64,000 bases of DNA, from contig DJHS01000145.1 in NCBI GenBank assembly GCA_002433235.1, positions 55,124 to 119,123 of the forward strand, given 5' to 3'. The stretch is from UBA6614 sp002433235 (GTDB lineage: Bacteria > Verrucomicrobiota > Verrucomicrobiia > Limisphaerales > UBA1100). This document shows, one piece after another, positions 1 through 9,068 of the stretch. Positions within the stretch are counted from its first letter, which is position 1, and each line of letters opens with the position of its first letter. The notes beneath the pieces are model-generated. The model searched no databases, was not told the origin of the DNA, and saw only the letters and a list, made by a program, of their open reading frames with translations. The position numbers were made by a program, and so were the translations under genes.

Positions 1-639
1 AAGTTCATATCGCAACCGAGCCTGATTCACGGCCGCCTCCAGTATCTTCCCATTTCGACGGGCAAATTCCACCTGCTGGCCAGCTTCAACTGAGAGGAAC
101 CAAGCCTTCACAACCTGTCCAGCCATGGAAATCCGTGCCGCCGCCACGTCCGCCCGCGCAACTTCGACATCAGCCAGTGCCGCTATCTGGCCTGCGCGGA
201 TTCGGCCCCACAAATCCAATTCCCATGAAGTCGCCAATGAGAATCGGTAGGATTCAGAGCGCGATGACAGAACTCCACCTGCCCCGGGAAGAGGAAGCCC
301 AATAAAATTGCTCTGCTTCCTGCCGCCTTCCAAGTTCGCATTAACCACCGGCAAGCGTTCTGCCCCGGCAATCCGAGCGCGCAAACGGGCCTGTTCAAGC
401 CGCTGCCCTGTTGCCTGAAGATCGTGGTTGCGTTCCAGCGCCTCTTTCACCATGGCATTCAGGTCATCATCCCCAAACTGTCTCCACCACTCCTCCAAAG
501 GTGCCCGCGAGGCGACTTCTGTCGCCCGCCACTGCGCCGGAAAATCCGGAGCCACCCGTTCGCGCCTCGGTAACTCCATTTGACAACTGACTCCAAGGCA
601 GGATGCCACCGCCAAAATTGTTCCAGCACAAATCTTCAT
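1..639 (-). CDS. Outer-membrane efflux lipoprotein, NodT/TolC family (partial, C-terminus missing)
   Basis: The open frame starts at an ATG at 639 and runs off the left edge without a stop, so about 213 N-terminal residues are present; the family is usually about 450-500 residues. The N-terminus is a lipoprotein signal with a lipobox ending in Cys19 (LGVSC). It is followed by PDFPAQW-type sequence and the EEWWRQFGDDDLNAMV segment typical of NodT outer-membrane factors, then the periplasmic alpha-helical barrel region (ELDLWGRIRAG). The family provides the outer-membrane channel of RND or MFS tripartite drug exporters. Its ATG overlaps the TGA of the TetR-type gene upstream (ATGA), so the two are probably translated together and the pump is probably under that repressor. 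The partner pump genes would lie to the left of the window. Confidence 0.93.
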   Translation of the reverse strand, partial: MKICAGTILAVASCLGVSCQMELPRRERVAPDFPAQWRATEVASRAPLEEWWRQFGDDDLNAMVKEALERNHDLQATGQRLEQARLRARIAGAERLPVVNANLEGGRKQSNFIGLPLPGAGGVLSSRSESYRFSLATSWELDLWGRIRAGQIAALADVEVARADVAAARISMAGQVVKAWFLSVEAGQQVEFARRNGKILEAAVNQARLRYEL

Positions 640-1265
640 CACGCCTTTGCCTTCAATCCCGCCGCAAGAAAGGTCACCAATCTTTGAATCATTCCTTCCG
701 TGTCATCAGGATCACACAATCCGCCAGAGAACTCACCAAGACGTTCCGCGTCAGCCATCGTATGAGCCATTGCGCCCACCAGAAAATGCAGTCGCCAAAG
801 CAGATCCACTTGCGGCACCTTGGGCAGCGCCTTTTGGAAGGCCGGCATGAAGCGCTCGGCAACCGCCGCGACTTGCCGATTCAACAATTCCTGAATCTTC
901 TCGTCCGGCTCCGTGAAACACCGCCCCAATAACCGCATGAATTCGCGCCCGCCTTTGTTCGGATCCCGGCTCAGCCGCAACGCCGGCCCCACCAATGCCT
1001 CCAGAATCTTTTCCAAGGAAACCCTGCGTGATCGCCGCTCAGCTTCCTCCAGCAAAGCCAGTCTTTCCGCATTCAAGGGAACCAACCGGCGAGCCAATAC
1101 CGATTGCAGGAGGGATTCCTTGCTGCCGAAATGATAATGCACCGCGGCAAGATTCACCTTCGCTCGGCCAATAACTTGGCGAAGTGAAGTCGCATTCGGC
1201 CCACGCCGCGCAAACAGCTCCTCCGCCGCATCGAGTATGATTGTCTTGGTGTCCTTCTGTTTCAT
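639..1265 (-). CDS. TetR/AcrR-family transcriptional regulator
   Basis: This 208-residue protein has an N-terminal TetR helix-turn-helix (about residues 8-54, including TSLRQVIGRAKVNLAAVHYH and FGSKESLL) and a C-terminal ligand domain like that of the PsrA/CecR group (ALRLSRDPNKGGREFMRLLG). Members repress their own operon and release DNA on binding a small hydrophobic ligand. The gene is first in an operon with the overlapping efflux lipoprotein gene. A palindrome lies just upstream of its start (1275-1290), which fits autoregulation. The family and DNA-binding role are secure; the ligand and regulon beyond the adjacent pump are unknown. Confidence 0.93.
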   Translation of the reverse strand: MKQKDTKTIILDAAEELFARRGPNATSLRQVIGRAKVNLAAVHYHFGSKESLLQSVLARRLVPLNAERLALLEEAERRSRRVSLEKILEALVGPALRLSRDPNKGGREFMRLLGRCFTEPDEKIQELLNRQVAAVAERFMPAFQKALPKVPQVDLLWRLHFLVGAMAHTMADAERLGEFSGGLCDPDDTEGMIQRLVTFLAAGLKAKA

Positions 1266-1274
1266 TCTATTGAA

Positions 1275-1290
1275 TCAAACGAATGTTTGA
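1275..1290. promoter_or_regulatory. Palindromic operator upstream of the TetR-type gene
   Basis: TCAAAC-gaat-GTTTGA is a perfect 6-base inverted repeat with a 4-base spacer, placed 10 bases before the regulator's ATG. PsrA-like TetR regulators recognise GAAAC/GTTTC-type half-sites with this geometry, so this is the probable autoregulatory operator. Binding is inferred from position and symmetry only. Confidence 0.6.
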
Positions 1291-1411
1291 AACTAATGAT
1301 TTAGAGCAGGTTGTCAACCCCGCACATGATTTCGGTCATCCCGCCAGATTGCCTTGCGGGCAAAGTCTTGATTTCATGGTTGTTTTCTAAGAGAATCGGA
1401 GGGTCGTGCGG

Positions 1412-3574
1412 ATGGTCGTCGAGAGAGGTGCTGGCGTTCTGGTGGCAATGATTTGCCTCGGCTTCGCCCTGCCTGTTCATGCTGCTCCACCGGTCGATTT
1501 CACCAATGACATCATCCCCTTGATATCCCGGCTTGGCTGCAATGCGTCCGCCTGCCATGGCAAGGCCGAGGGCCAAAACGGCTTTAAGCTGTCCGTGTTT
1601 GCCCACGATCCAGAGGGAGATTTCCGCGCATTGACACGGGAAAGCCGCGGGCGCCGCATTTCCCCCACTGCCCCGGCTGACAGCCTGTTGCTGCGGAAAA
1701 TTTCAGGAGCCATTGGCCACGGGGGTGGAGTTCGCGCTCCCAAGAACTCGAGGGCCTACTCACTGTTCCTGCGATGGATCAAAGATGGCACGCCATACGA
1801 GATAGGTGGACGCCCGGCATTGACCCGGATCAGGCTGGAACCTTCCCGGCAGACAGCAGCATTGAACGTAAGTCAGCCTTTAAAGGTCATGGCCGAATTC
1901 TCGGACAATACACGTAGGGACGTTACTTGGCTGTCGATTTTTCACTCCAATGATACCAACATGGCGGAGGTCGATGAAAAGGGCATTGTCACCATCGGGA
2001 ATTCCGTCGGGCAAACATCGGTGATGGCGCGCTACCAAGGAAAGGTTGCCACCTTTCAAGCCATAGTGCCTAGACCTGGCCCCGGGGTTGCTTATCCCAA
2101 TCTGCCCAACCACAACTTTATTGACCCGATTGTCGACTCTCATTTAAAGAGGCTGAACATCATCCCGTCGCTCCTGTCTGATGATGCTACTTTTCTTCGG
2201 CGCGTTTACCTCGACATCGCAGGTCGCCTTCCCACCGCCAATGAATCCGAAACTTTCCTTTCCAATAACACCCCAGACAAAAGAAGCGGGTTGGTGGAAG
2301 CACTCCTAGAAACACCCGAATTCGCTGATTACTGGGCATTAAAATGGGCCGACCTGCTTCGCGTGGACCGACTCAAGCTGGGGCACGAGGATGCGTACCG
2401 TTATTACAAGTGGATTCACGAATCCCTTTCGAAAAACAAGCCCTTGGATCGTCTCGCCCACGAACTGCTCACCGCCGAGGGACCGCTGACGGAGCAGCCC
2501 GCCGGCTTTTTCTATCGGGCTGCGAACAATACAGGCGATATGGCAGCAATGGTATCCCAAGTCTTTCTGGGAGTACGCATTACCTGCGCAGAATGCCATC
2601 AACACCCCTATGATCGTTGGACTCAGCAGGACTACCACGCCATGCGTGGATTTTTCCAACAAGTGACAACCAAAAATTCTGCCGTCGGACTGGCGCTCTT
2701 GGCTGAGGGTAATCCGACCATCAAGCACCCACGCACCGGTGCGGTCATCCGGCCCTATCCTCTCGGCGAATCGATGCCCGAGAAGTCGCCCCAAGGGGAC
2801 CGTCGCCACGCGCTGGCGAACTGGATGATTCACCCGGAAAACCCCTACTTCGCCCGCAATTTGGCCAATCGATTGTGGGCTCACTTTCTGGGAAAAGGCT
2901 TGATCACACCCATTGACGACCTGCGGGAAACCAATCCGCCCAGCAATCCGGAACTACTGGACGCCCTGGCCGCAAGCCTCGTCAAAAACAATTACGACCT
3001 GAAGAAGATGATCCGGACCATCACTCATTCACGTACCTATCAGCTATCTTCGAAACCCAACGCCACCAATCTGTCCGACGAGCAGAATTTTTCGCGGGCA
3101 CTCTTTCGGCGGCTGCCGGCGGAGGTGTTAATGGACGCTGTGTGCGATGTGACGGGAGTGGATGAGAAATTTGACGGCGTGCCGCGCGGCTATCGAGCCG
3201 TGCAACTTTGGGACAGCCAGGTGCAGCATTACTTCCTAAAACTCTTCGGCCGCCCGGCTCGCGCGACGGTGTGCGAATGCGAGCGCGTCACGGGTGCTTC
3301 CATGGGGCAGGCATTGCATCTAATGAATTCCCCAAACATTCAAACCAAACTTGCCCACGAAGGCGGTCGAATCAAGCGACTGACGTTCAAACACGAGGAC
3401 GATGCAGATATAGTACGCCAGCTCTACCTCAGCACCTTTAGCCGCCCACCCAGTCGCGACGAAATGAACACCGGCCTGCAATATCTAGGCAGCCGCCGAT
3501 TCCAACGCCGCAGAGCCGCCGAGGATCTCGCTTGGAGTCTGATGAACTCACTCGAATTTATCTTTAACCACTGA
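1412..3574 (+). CDS. DUF1549/DUF1553 exported protein with cytochrome-like CX4CH motif and Ig-like domain
   Basis: The ATG at 1412 was chosen over the GTG at 1406 because GGAGGG at 1398-1403 is well spaced from it; this gives about 720 residues. A signal peptide ends near ALPVHA. Next comes a CNASACHG motif (Cys-X4-Cys-His, residues 43-49), the noncanonical haem-like motif characteristic of this family. It is followed by a Big-2-like immunoglobulin fold (about 130-210), DUF1549 (about 235-440) and DUF1553 (about 465-715, HALANWM and NRLWAHFLGKGL). These proteins are abundant in Planctomycetota and Verrucomicrobiota and are thought to act in the periplasm, but their reaction is not established. 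It heads an apparent operon with the DUF1501 and PPC genes that follow. Confidence 0.93.
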   Translation: MVVERGAGVLVAMICLGFALPVHAAPPVDFTNDIIPLISRLGCNASACHGKAEGQNGFKLSVFAHDPEGDFRALTRESRGRRISPTAPADSLLLRKISGAIGHGGGVRAPKNSRAYSLFLRWIKDGTPYEIGGRPALTRIRLEPSRQTAALNVSQPLKVMAEFSDNTRRDVTWLSIFHSNDTNMAEVDEKGIVTIGNSVGQTSVMARYQGKVATFQAIVPRPGPGVAYPNLPNHNFIDPIVDSHLKRLNIIPSLLSDDATFLRRVYLDIAGRLPTANESETFLSNNTPDKRSGLVEALLETPEFADYWALKWADLLRVDRLKLGHEDAYRYYKWIHESLSKNKPLDRLAHELLTAEGPLTEQPAGFFYRAANNTGDMAAMVSQVFLGVRITCAECHQHPYDRWTQQDYHAMRGFFQQVTTKNSAVGLALLAEGNPTIKHPRTGAVIRPYPLGESMPEKSPQGDRRHALANWMIHPENPYFARNLANRLWAHFLGKGLITPIDDLRETNPPSNPELLDALAASLVKNNYDLKKMIRTITHSRTYQLSSKPNATNLSDEQNFSRALFRRLPAEVLMDAVCDVTGVDEKFDGVPRGYRAVQLWDSQVQHYFLKLFGRPARATVCECERVTGASMGQALHLMNSPNIQTKLAHEGGRIKRLTFKHEDDADIVRQLYLSTFSRPPSRDEMNTGLQYLGSRRFQRRRAAEDLAWSLMNSLEFIFNH

Positions 3575-3616
3575 ACATCTTGTCATAAAGCGCGTCGAAA
3601 TTAGGGGGAATCGATT

Positions 3617-4948
3617 ATGGCCATTAGAAATTTTTGTGATTATTGGGCGAGGCGCGATTTTTTGCGCGTGGGCGCCGCAGGGGCATTTGGGTTGAACCTT
3701 TCAATAAGCCGTCTGCTTGAGGCGGCGGCGAAAGGAGAAGTTGACCCATCGAAGAGTGACATCAGCTTCATCTTCATTTTCCTCAAGGGCGGCCTCAGCA
3801 CAATCGATACGTTTGACATGAAGCCGGACGCGCCGTCGGAAATCCGTGGCCCCTTCAATCCCATCCGGTCAAACGTGCCGGGACTCCATGTGGGTGAGCA
3901 CATCCCGGAGACAGCGAAGGTCATGGACAAGTTTTCGCTGGTGCGTTCCTTCACCCATAGCAACGCGGGCCACGGACCGGCGGACCATTACATGTTCACC
4001 GGTTTTCACCCTGTCAGCGGATTCAATGGCGGCCTCAAGCCGAACAATCAGCACCCCTCAATGGGCTCCGTGATTGCGCACAAGCTTGGGCCCCGTGGCC
4101 CCATTCCACCATACGTGTGCCTGCCGAACATGCACAATAGTGGGAGCTCCGCCTATCTCGGAGCCAAGGCCGCGCCATTCACCATCGAGGCGGACCCCAG
4201 TTCCCCGGGCTTTGCTGTTCCGGATTTGCAACCGCCGTTGTCAGTGGATGCGGTGCGTGTATTGGATCGGCGCGGGTTGCTTGAGGAGGTAGATCGTTTC
4301 CAAAAAAGCGCCGAAGCAAAAGCCAACCAAGGCACGCGCGAACTCGGCGTGTTCGCCCAACGCGCCACGGAACTGATGACCAGCAAGGCAGCCAAGGAAG
4401 CGTTCGACATCCATAAGGAATCACCCAAGCTGCGCGACGCCTACGGGCGCACCACGCTCGGCCAGTCCTGCCTCATGGCTCGCAGGCTTGTGGAGGCTGG
4501 CGTTCGCTGCGTAACCGTGGATCATTCAAACTGGGATACACATTTTCACAACTTTCGCGTGTTGAAGGAGGATCTTTTGCCAAAATTCGACATGGCCATC
4601 CCCACCTTCTTTCGTGACATGGAAGACCGCGGCCTGCTCAAAAAAACCGTTGTCGTGCTTACGGGAGAATTTGGACGCACCCCGAAAATCAACGCCAAAG
4701 CCGGCCGGGACCACTGGAGCCGCAGCTTCACCGTGGCCATTGGTGGCGGCGGCATCCAAGGCGGGCGGGTAATAGGCAAAAGCGACAAGTGGGCGATGGA
4801 CCCTGCTGAAAACCCATACGGCCCCGAGGATCTTTGTGCCACGGTATATCACCTGCTGGGCATCAATCCTCGTAGCGAAATGCATACGCCCGAAGGCCGC
4901 CCTGTGATGCTCACCAACAACGGCCGCATCATTAAGGAACTGCTGTGA
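3617..4948 (+). CDS. DUF1501 family exported protein (sulfatase/alkaline phosphatase-like fold)
   Basis: The protein has 443 residues, a normal length for DUF1501. The N-terminus carries a twin-arginine motif (RRDFLRVGAAGAFGL), so export in folded form by the Tat pathway is likely. Family motifs include KGGLSTIDTFDMKPDAP near residue 60, VRSFTHSNAGHGPADHYMF, TGEFGRTPKIN and AGRDHW in the C-terminal half, where His and Asp residues probably bind metal. DUF1501 proteins are almost always encoded next to DUF1549/DUF1553 proteins, as here (42-base gap), suggesting they work together at the cell envelope. The substrate is unknown. Confidence 0.92.
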   Translation: MAIRNFCDYWARRDFLRVGAAGAFGLNLSISRLLEAAAKGEVDPSKSDISFIFIFLKGGLSTIDTFDMKPDAPSEIRGPFNPIRSNVPGLHVGEHIPETAKVMDKFSLVRSFTHSNAGHGPADHYMFTGFHPVSGFNGGLKPNNQHPSMGSVIAHKLGPRGPIPPYVCLPNMHNSGSSAYLGAKAAPFTIEADPSSPGFAVPDLQPPLSVDAVRVLDRRGLLEEVDRFQKSAEAKANQGTRELGVFAQRATELMTSKAAKEAFDIHKESPKLRDAYGRTTLGQSCLMARRLVEAGVRCVTVDHSNWDTHFHNFRVLKEDLLPKFDMAIPTFFRDMEDRGLLKKTVVVLTGEFGRTPKINAKAGRDHWSRSFTVAIGGGGIQGGRVIGKSDKWAMDPAENPYGPEDLCATVYHLLGINPRSEMHTPEGRPVMLTNNGRIIKELL

Positions 4949-5003
4949 CATGCTGTCGGCATCTTGCCGGTAAAGTCAGCAGCCGCCGGGTTGGAAATTC
5001 AAA

Positions 5004-7520
5004 ATGAAATGCTTCAAAAGAGCCACCGCCAACAAGATGCCAGCAGCGTTCCTGGCTGCATCAATGCCGTTCACTGCATTCGCCGAGCCACCTGACATTG
5101 AATACATCTATCCTGCTGGTGCCCAGCGCGGTACCACCGTGCCCGTCCGTATTGGCGGATACTATTTTCACGGCCAGGCGAACTTTGAAATGCTGGGGGG
5201 CGGCGTCCAGTTTCAGCCCATCATCAAGCGAACGCACACGATTTGGTTTGAGGGGCCGCTCATTCACCAGCCACTTTCGCAACGGAGTGAGGACTACCCG
5301 AAAGATCACCTAAACACATTCATTGTTGCCAAGGACGCAGCTCTTGGGGAGCGATTATGGCGCTGCTGGACTTCGGAGGGCGTCACGAAAACACTGAAAT
5401 TTGTCATCGGCGACTTCCCGGAAGTAATGGAAATAGAAATTGACGGCCGACCCATTCCGCAGAAAATTACCCTTCCGGTTACGGCCAACGGCCGCATATT
5501 CCCACGTGAGGACGTGGATGTGTGGACTTTTGCCGCCAAGGCCGGCGAAACGATCGTATGCGATGCCGCTGCCAAACGATTCGGCTCACCCCTCAACATC
5601 GTACTCGCTGTTCGGGATGAGAAAAATACTCCGGTCGCCACGAACAAAACTTTGCGTGGTGGCGATCCCATTCACTGGTTCAAGGCACCGCGTGATGGCC
5701 GTTACGCAGTGCACATCCGGGACGCCAAGTTTTGGGGCCTACAGAACCACGTCTACCGGCTTACACTAAAGCGAGGCCCGCACATCCTCAGCCAATTTCC
5801 ACTGGGTGCACAACGAGGCACTGCCATTGACGCCGAATTAAATGGACCCGCCCTGCCCTCCCAGCGCTCCGTTGTATCCTTCGAAAATGTTTCGGCAAAT
5901 TCACATATTGCTGCAATCAAAGACTGGGGCACCGCTCGTTTCGTTGTCAGCGATTTCCCCGAACAACTTGAGCCAAAAAAATCAACTGCCATGGCTCCGA
6001 TCATTTTCAATGGGCGCATTGCCAAGCCCGGTGAAACCGATGAGTGGAAAATCAATCTCCGGGAAAACCAAAAAATCACCCTCGACCTTGCCGCAGCCAA
6101 GCTCGGCAGCCCGCTCGATGCCGTGCTCACCCTGTACGATTCCGAGGGCAGGCAAATGGCCACCAACGATGACCGAGCCAAGGACAACCCCGATCCGCGC
6201 ATCGAGTTTAGCCCTAAGAAGGCAGGTGAATTCACCCTCAAAATTCGGGATCGATTCAATTCACGTGGTGGTCTGGATTTTTCCTATCGGCTCACCGCGA
6301 CCGAATCTGAAACCCCAGGATTCTCAATCACTCTTCCAGCATCATTTTACAATGTAACGCGTGATCCAAAAGGGGGCTTGGAAACAAACGAAGAGGAAAT
6401 TGCCACCCTCGAAAAACGAATTTTCCAAATTGCCACTGAACTAAAAGCCGCTCAAGCAGCGAGAAAATCTGACCCCAAGGCTGCCATGCGAATACGCGAA
6501 CTCTCCTCGGAGAGTCGTATAGCACAGCAATCAGTCAAAAGGTTGAAAGCCGCAGACGCCAAGCGCCGACCCAAATTCAAGGTCGCCCTGAGCCGCCTCG
6601 GAGACTTTAAGGGTGAGGTACAGTTAAAGATTTCCGGGTTGCCTGAAAATGTATCTGTGCACAACACCACCATTGCAGCCGGAGCCAGTTCAGCTGAGTT
6701 GGTGTTTATAGCCTTGGCCAACGCCAAGATTTCCTCAAGCGAATTAATCATCGAGGGAACCGCCATGCTTGATGGGAAATCCATCACTCGGACGGCCACG
6801 GCGGCAGACGGCACCAGTAGTCTTCGCATCGGTGTTGCCCCAGCTGTGCCCTTCAAACACCGAGGTGTCTATCGAATCATTACCGGGCTTCCCGGGGGCA
6901 CAACCTATCATCGCAAGTATTCGATTGACCGCGGCGACTTTACGGGGCCCATCACCGTGCGCTTGGCCGACAAGCAGATCCGCCATCTACAGGGCGTGAG
7001 GGATCACATTGTAACAGTGCCGGAAGGAACGGATGATTTTGCATTCCCGGTCAAGTTCCCTGCCCGCATTGAAGTTGGGCGGACCAGCCGCGTGTGCGTG
7101 ATGCTTGTCGGTGAAATGACCGATTTTGATGGGTCAAAGCACAAGATCAGCTACACCTCCCGTGAACGGGATGACCAACTCATCAGTGTTGCGGCCGAAG
7201 GTTTGGTCACGGTTCAGACCAATTCAAATTCGTTCACCGCGAGACCAAATAGTGAAATCGTTATCCCAGTCACCATCCGCCGCGAGCCTGCGGTGCGCAC
7301 GCAGCCCATGCGCGTGGAGCTGCTTCTCCCCGGCCACATGAACGACATCTTTGCTGAACCGGCATTGCTGAGACCAAATGAGTCAAAAGTATTGCTCAAG
7401 GCTAAAATCGGCGCTTCGCCCGGGCCATGGAATGCCCCTTTGCTGATTCGAGCCACGACGACCTCAGCGCCACGCCATTTAGCTGAGAAGGAAGTGGAAT
7501 TTGTTGCGCCTCTACGTTAA
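5004..7520 (+). CDS. Large exported protein with pre-peptidase C-terminal (PPC)-type beta domains
   Basis: This 838-residue protein has a signal peptide ending near FTAFAEPP. It consists mainly of beta-sandwich segments; two resemble PPC domains, at about residues 160-255 (ending YAVHIRDAKFWG) and 335-435 (DEWKINLRENQKITLDLAA through FTLKIRDRFNSRG). A charged predicted coiled-coil lies at about residues 460-520. Proteins of this build commonly follow DUF1553 and DUF1501 genes in Verrucomicrobiota and Planctomycetota. No catalytic motif was seen, so a binding or scaffold role on the cell surface is the likeliest reading. Its last 9 bases overlap the convergent fmt gene. Confidence 0.85.
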   Translation: MKCFKRATANKMPAAFLAASMPFTAFAEPPDIEYIYPAGAQRGTTVPVRIGGYYFHGQANFEMLGGGVQFQPIIKRTHTIWFEGPLIHQPLSQRSEDYPKDHLNTFIVAKDAALGERLWRCWTSEGVTKTLKFVIGDFPEVMEIEIDGRPIPQKITLPVTANGRIFPREDVDVWTFAAKAGETIVCDAAAKRFGSPLNIVLAVRDEKNTPVATNKTLRGGDPIHWFKAPRDGRYAVHIRDAKFWGLQNHVYRLTLKRGPHILSQFPLGAQRGTAIDAELNGPALPSQRSVVSFENVSANSHIAAIKDWGTARFVVSDFPEQLEPKKSTAMAPIIFNGRIAKPGETDEWKINLRENQKITLDLAAAKLGSPLDAVLTLYDSEGRQMATNDDRAKDNPDPRIEFSPKKAGEFTLKIRDRFNSRGGLDFSYRLTATESETPGFSITLPASFYNVTRDPKGGLETNEEEIATLEKRIFQIATELKAAQAARKSDPKAAMRIRELSSESRIAQQSVKRLKAADAKRRPKFKVALSRLGDFKGEVQLKISGLPENVSVHNTTIAAGASSAELVFIALANAKISSSELIIEGTAMLDGKSITRTATAADGTSSLRIGVAPAVPFKHRGVYRIITGLPGGTTYHRKYSIDRGDFTGPITVRLADKQIRHLQGVRDHIVTVPEGTDDFAFPVKFPARIEVGRTSRVCVMLVGEMTDFDGSKHKISYTSRERDDQLISVAAEGLVTVQTNSNSFTARPNSEIVIPVTIRREPAVRTQPMRVELLLPGHMNDIFAEPALLRPNESKVLLKAKIGASPGPWNAPLLIRATTTSAPRHLAEKEVEFVAPLR

Positions 7521-8480
7521 GGAGCGCCCCCTAGCGCCAAGAACAGTGCCGGCTTCAAGCGTGCAGCCGCGCAGGAATTCAGCGGCCGCCATGCGCCTGC
7601 CTCCTTCCCGCTGAACCATCGTCAATCTCAAGGCCTGTTCGCCGCATGCGACCACAATGCCTGACTCGTCCGCCACAATGACCTCGCCCTCGGGGCCATC
7701 GCCCTCCAACACCTCCGCCTCCCATATCTTTAGCAGTGCCATATTTATGGATGGAATTTCCGTAAACGCCCCCGGCCAGGGGGTGAAGGCGCGGATAACT
7801 TGGAGCAATGCATATGCCGAGCGAGACCAGTCTATGCGCCCATCTTCCTTGATGATCTTCCGGGCAGTGGAAGCTTCTTCATGGGCCTGAGGCACGAGGT
7901 CAATTTCACCCAAGGTGTATGCCGGCAACGATTCAACAAGAAGGGCCGCGCCCATTTCGGCAAGGCGATCATGCAGGGTCTGCGCGTTATCAAGTGAACC
8001 GATCGGTGTTTTAGAAATCGACACAATATCGCCCGTATCCAGTCCGGCATCCATCTTCATGAGCGTAACCCCTGTCTCGGTGTCCCCGTTGTACAGTGCC
8101 CATTGGATCGGGGCTGCACCGCGGTATTTTGGCAGGAGTGATGTGTGGACATTCAGGCAGCCATAAGGAGGCAGTTCGAGAATGGCTGCCGGCAGGATTT
8201 GACCATAGGCGATCACCACGATGACATCGGGCCGGAGTCTTGCCAGCATGTCAAATGCATCGCTATCCCGAAGGGTGTCTGGCTGATAAACCTGCAGGCC
8301 AAGATTCAGAGCGCACTTCTTAACAAAGGTCGGTTGCAGATCCATTTTACGGCCCCGGGGCCGATCGGGTTGCGAAATCACCGCAACCACCTCGGCAAAC
8401 TCTGATTCATGAAGCGCAACCAGCCCCGGGCAGGCCAACTCGGCCGTCCCCATGAAAATCACCCGAAGCGGAGCTGTCAC
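7512..8480 (-). CDS. fmt: Methionyl-tRNA formyltransferase
   Basis: The enzyme formylates the methionine on initiator tRNA using 10-formyl-tetrahydrofolate. The 322-residue length is typical. The N-terminal Rossmann formyltransferase domain shows FMGTAELA, the folate-binding motif SLLPKYRGAAPIQWAL, the active-site His just before it (NVHTSLLP) and the catalytic Asp region (MDAGLDTGD). A C-terminal OB-like tRNA-binding domain starts near residue 205. The start is GTG, placed directly after the TAG of the kinase gene upstream, so the two are co-transcribed. The 3' end overlaps the convergent PPC gene by 9 bases. Confidence 0.97.
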   Translation of the reverse strand: MTAPLRVIFMGTAELACPGLVALHESEFAEVVAVISQPDRPRGRKMDLQPTFVKKCALNLGLQVYQPDTLRDSDAFDMLARLRPDVIVVIAYGQILPAAILELPPYGCLNVHTSLLPKYRGAAPIQWALYNGDTETGVTLMKMDAGLDTGDIVSISKTPIGSLDNAQTLHDRLAEMGAALLVESLPAYTLGEIDLVPQAHEEASTARKIIKEDGRIDWSRSAYALLQVIRAFTPWPGAFTEIPSINMALLKIWEAEVLEGDGPEGEVIVADESGIVVACGEQALRLTMVQREGGRRMAAAEFLRGCTLEAGTVLGARGRSLT

Positions 8481-9065
8481 CTAGTTAAGAGATTGCACAA
8501 TCTTCACCACGTTGGCGAATACATTCAGTGGCGTGTCCGTGGAGTCAATGTCATGAACGATTTCAGACCTGTACTTGTCCAGCACAGGTTGAGTCTCTTC
8601 AATGTAGGTCTTGAAGCGGTGACGGATGGTTTCCACATTTCCGTCGTCCAAGCGATTCTCCTTGAGGGCGCGCCTCTGGATTCGCTCCTCCATTTTGCTC
8701 ATGTCATTGCAGGCCAGGTGCAAAACCGCATGAACGCTGATGGAGTCATCCATGATATCGACTTGGCTGGTATTGCGGGGGATCCCATCAAGCACCAACC
8801 AGTCATGTTCCGGATGAAACTCACCATCGCGCGTGCAGGCATCCAGATGTTTTTGCCAAAGCTCAACCGTCAATTCATCAGGAACAAGTTCCCCCCGACT
8901 TGAAAACTCCATGAACTTTCTTCCCAAGGGATCCTCCGGCCGCAGGTTTCGGAAAACATCACCGCAGGAAAAATAAAAATAATTGGGCACACGGCCAAGA
9001 ACGCGGCCCTGCGTTCCCTTGCCTGAGCCGGGTGCGCCAAAAAGCAGAATGGTCTTGTACTTCAT
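8481..9065 (-). CDS. Adenylate kinase-like nucleoside monophosphate kinase (short-LID type)
   Basis: The 194-residue protein carries the P-loop GAPGSGKGTQ at residues 10-19, the NMP-binding segment around GDVFRNL and FSSRGELVPDEL, and the DGIPRN motif of adenylate kinases (residues 93-98). The LID region is short (RRALKENRLDDGNVETIRHR), as in eukaryotic AK1 or UMP-CMP kinases, rather than the long zinc-type LID of many bacterial Adk proteins. It catalyses phosphate exchange between a nucleotide triphosphate and a monophosphate; AMP is the likeliest acceptor, but UMP/CMP is not excluded. It abuts fmt downstream and lies 3 bases after the membrane-protein gene upstream. Confidence 0.85.
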   Translation of the reverse strand: MKYKTILLFGAPGSGKGTQGRVLGRVPNYFYFSCGDVFRNLRPEDPLGRKFMEFSSRGELVPDELTVELWQKHLDACTRDGEFHPEHDWLVLDGIPRNTSQVDIMDDSISVHAVLHLACNDMSKMEERIQRRALKENRLDDGNVETIRHRFKTYIEETQPVLDKYRSEIVHDIDSTDTPLNVFANVVKIVQSLN

Positions 9066-9068
9066 AAT

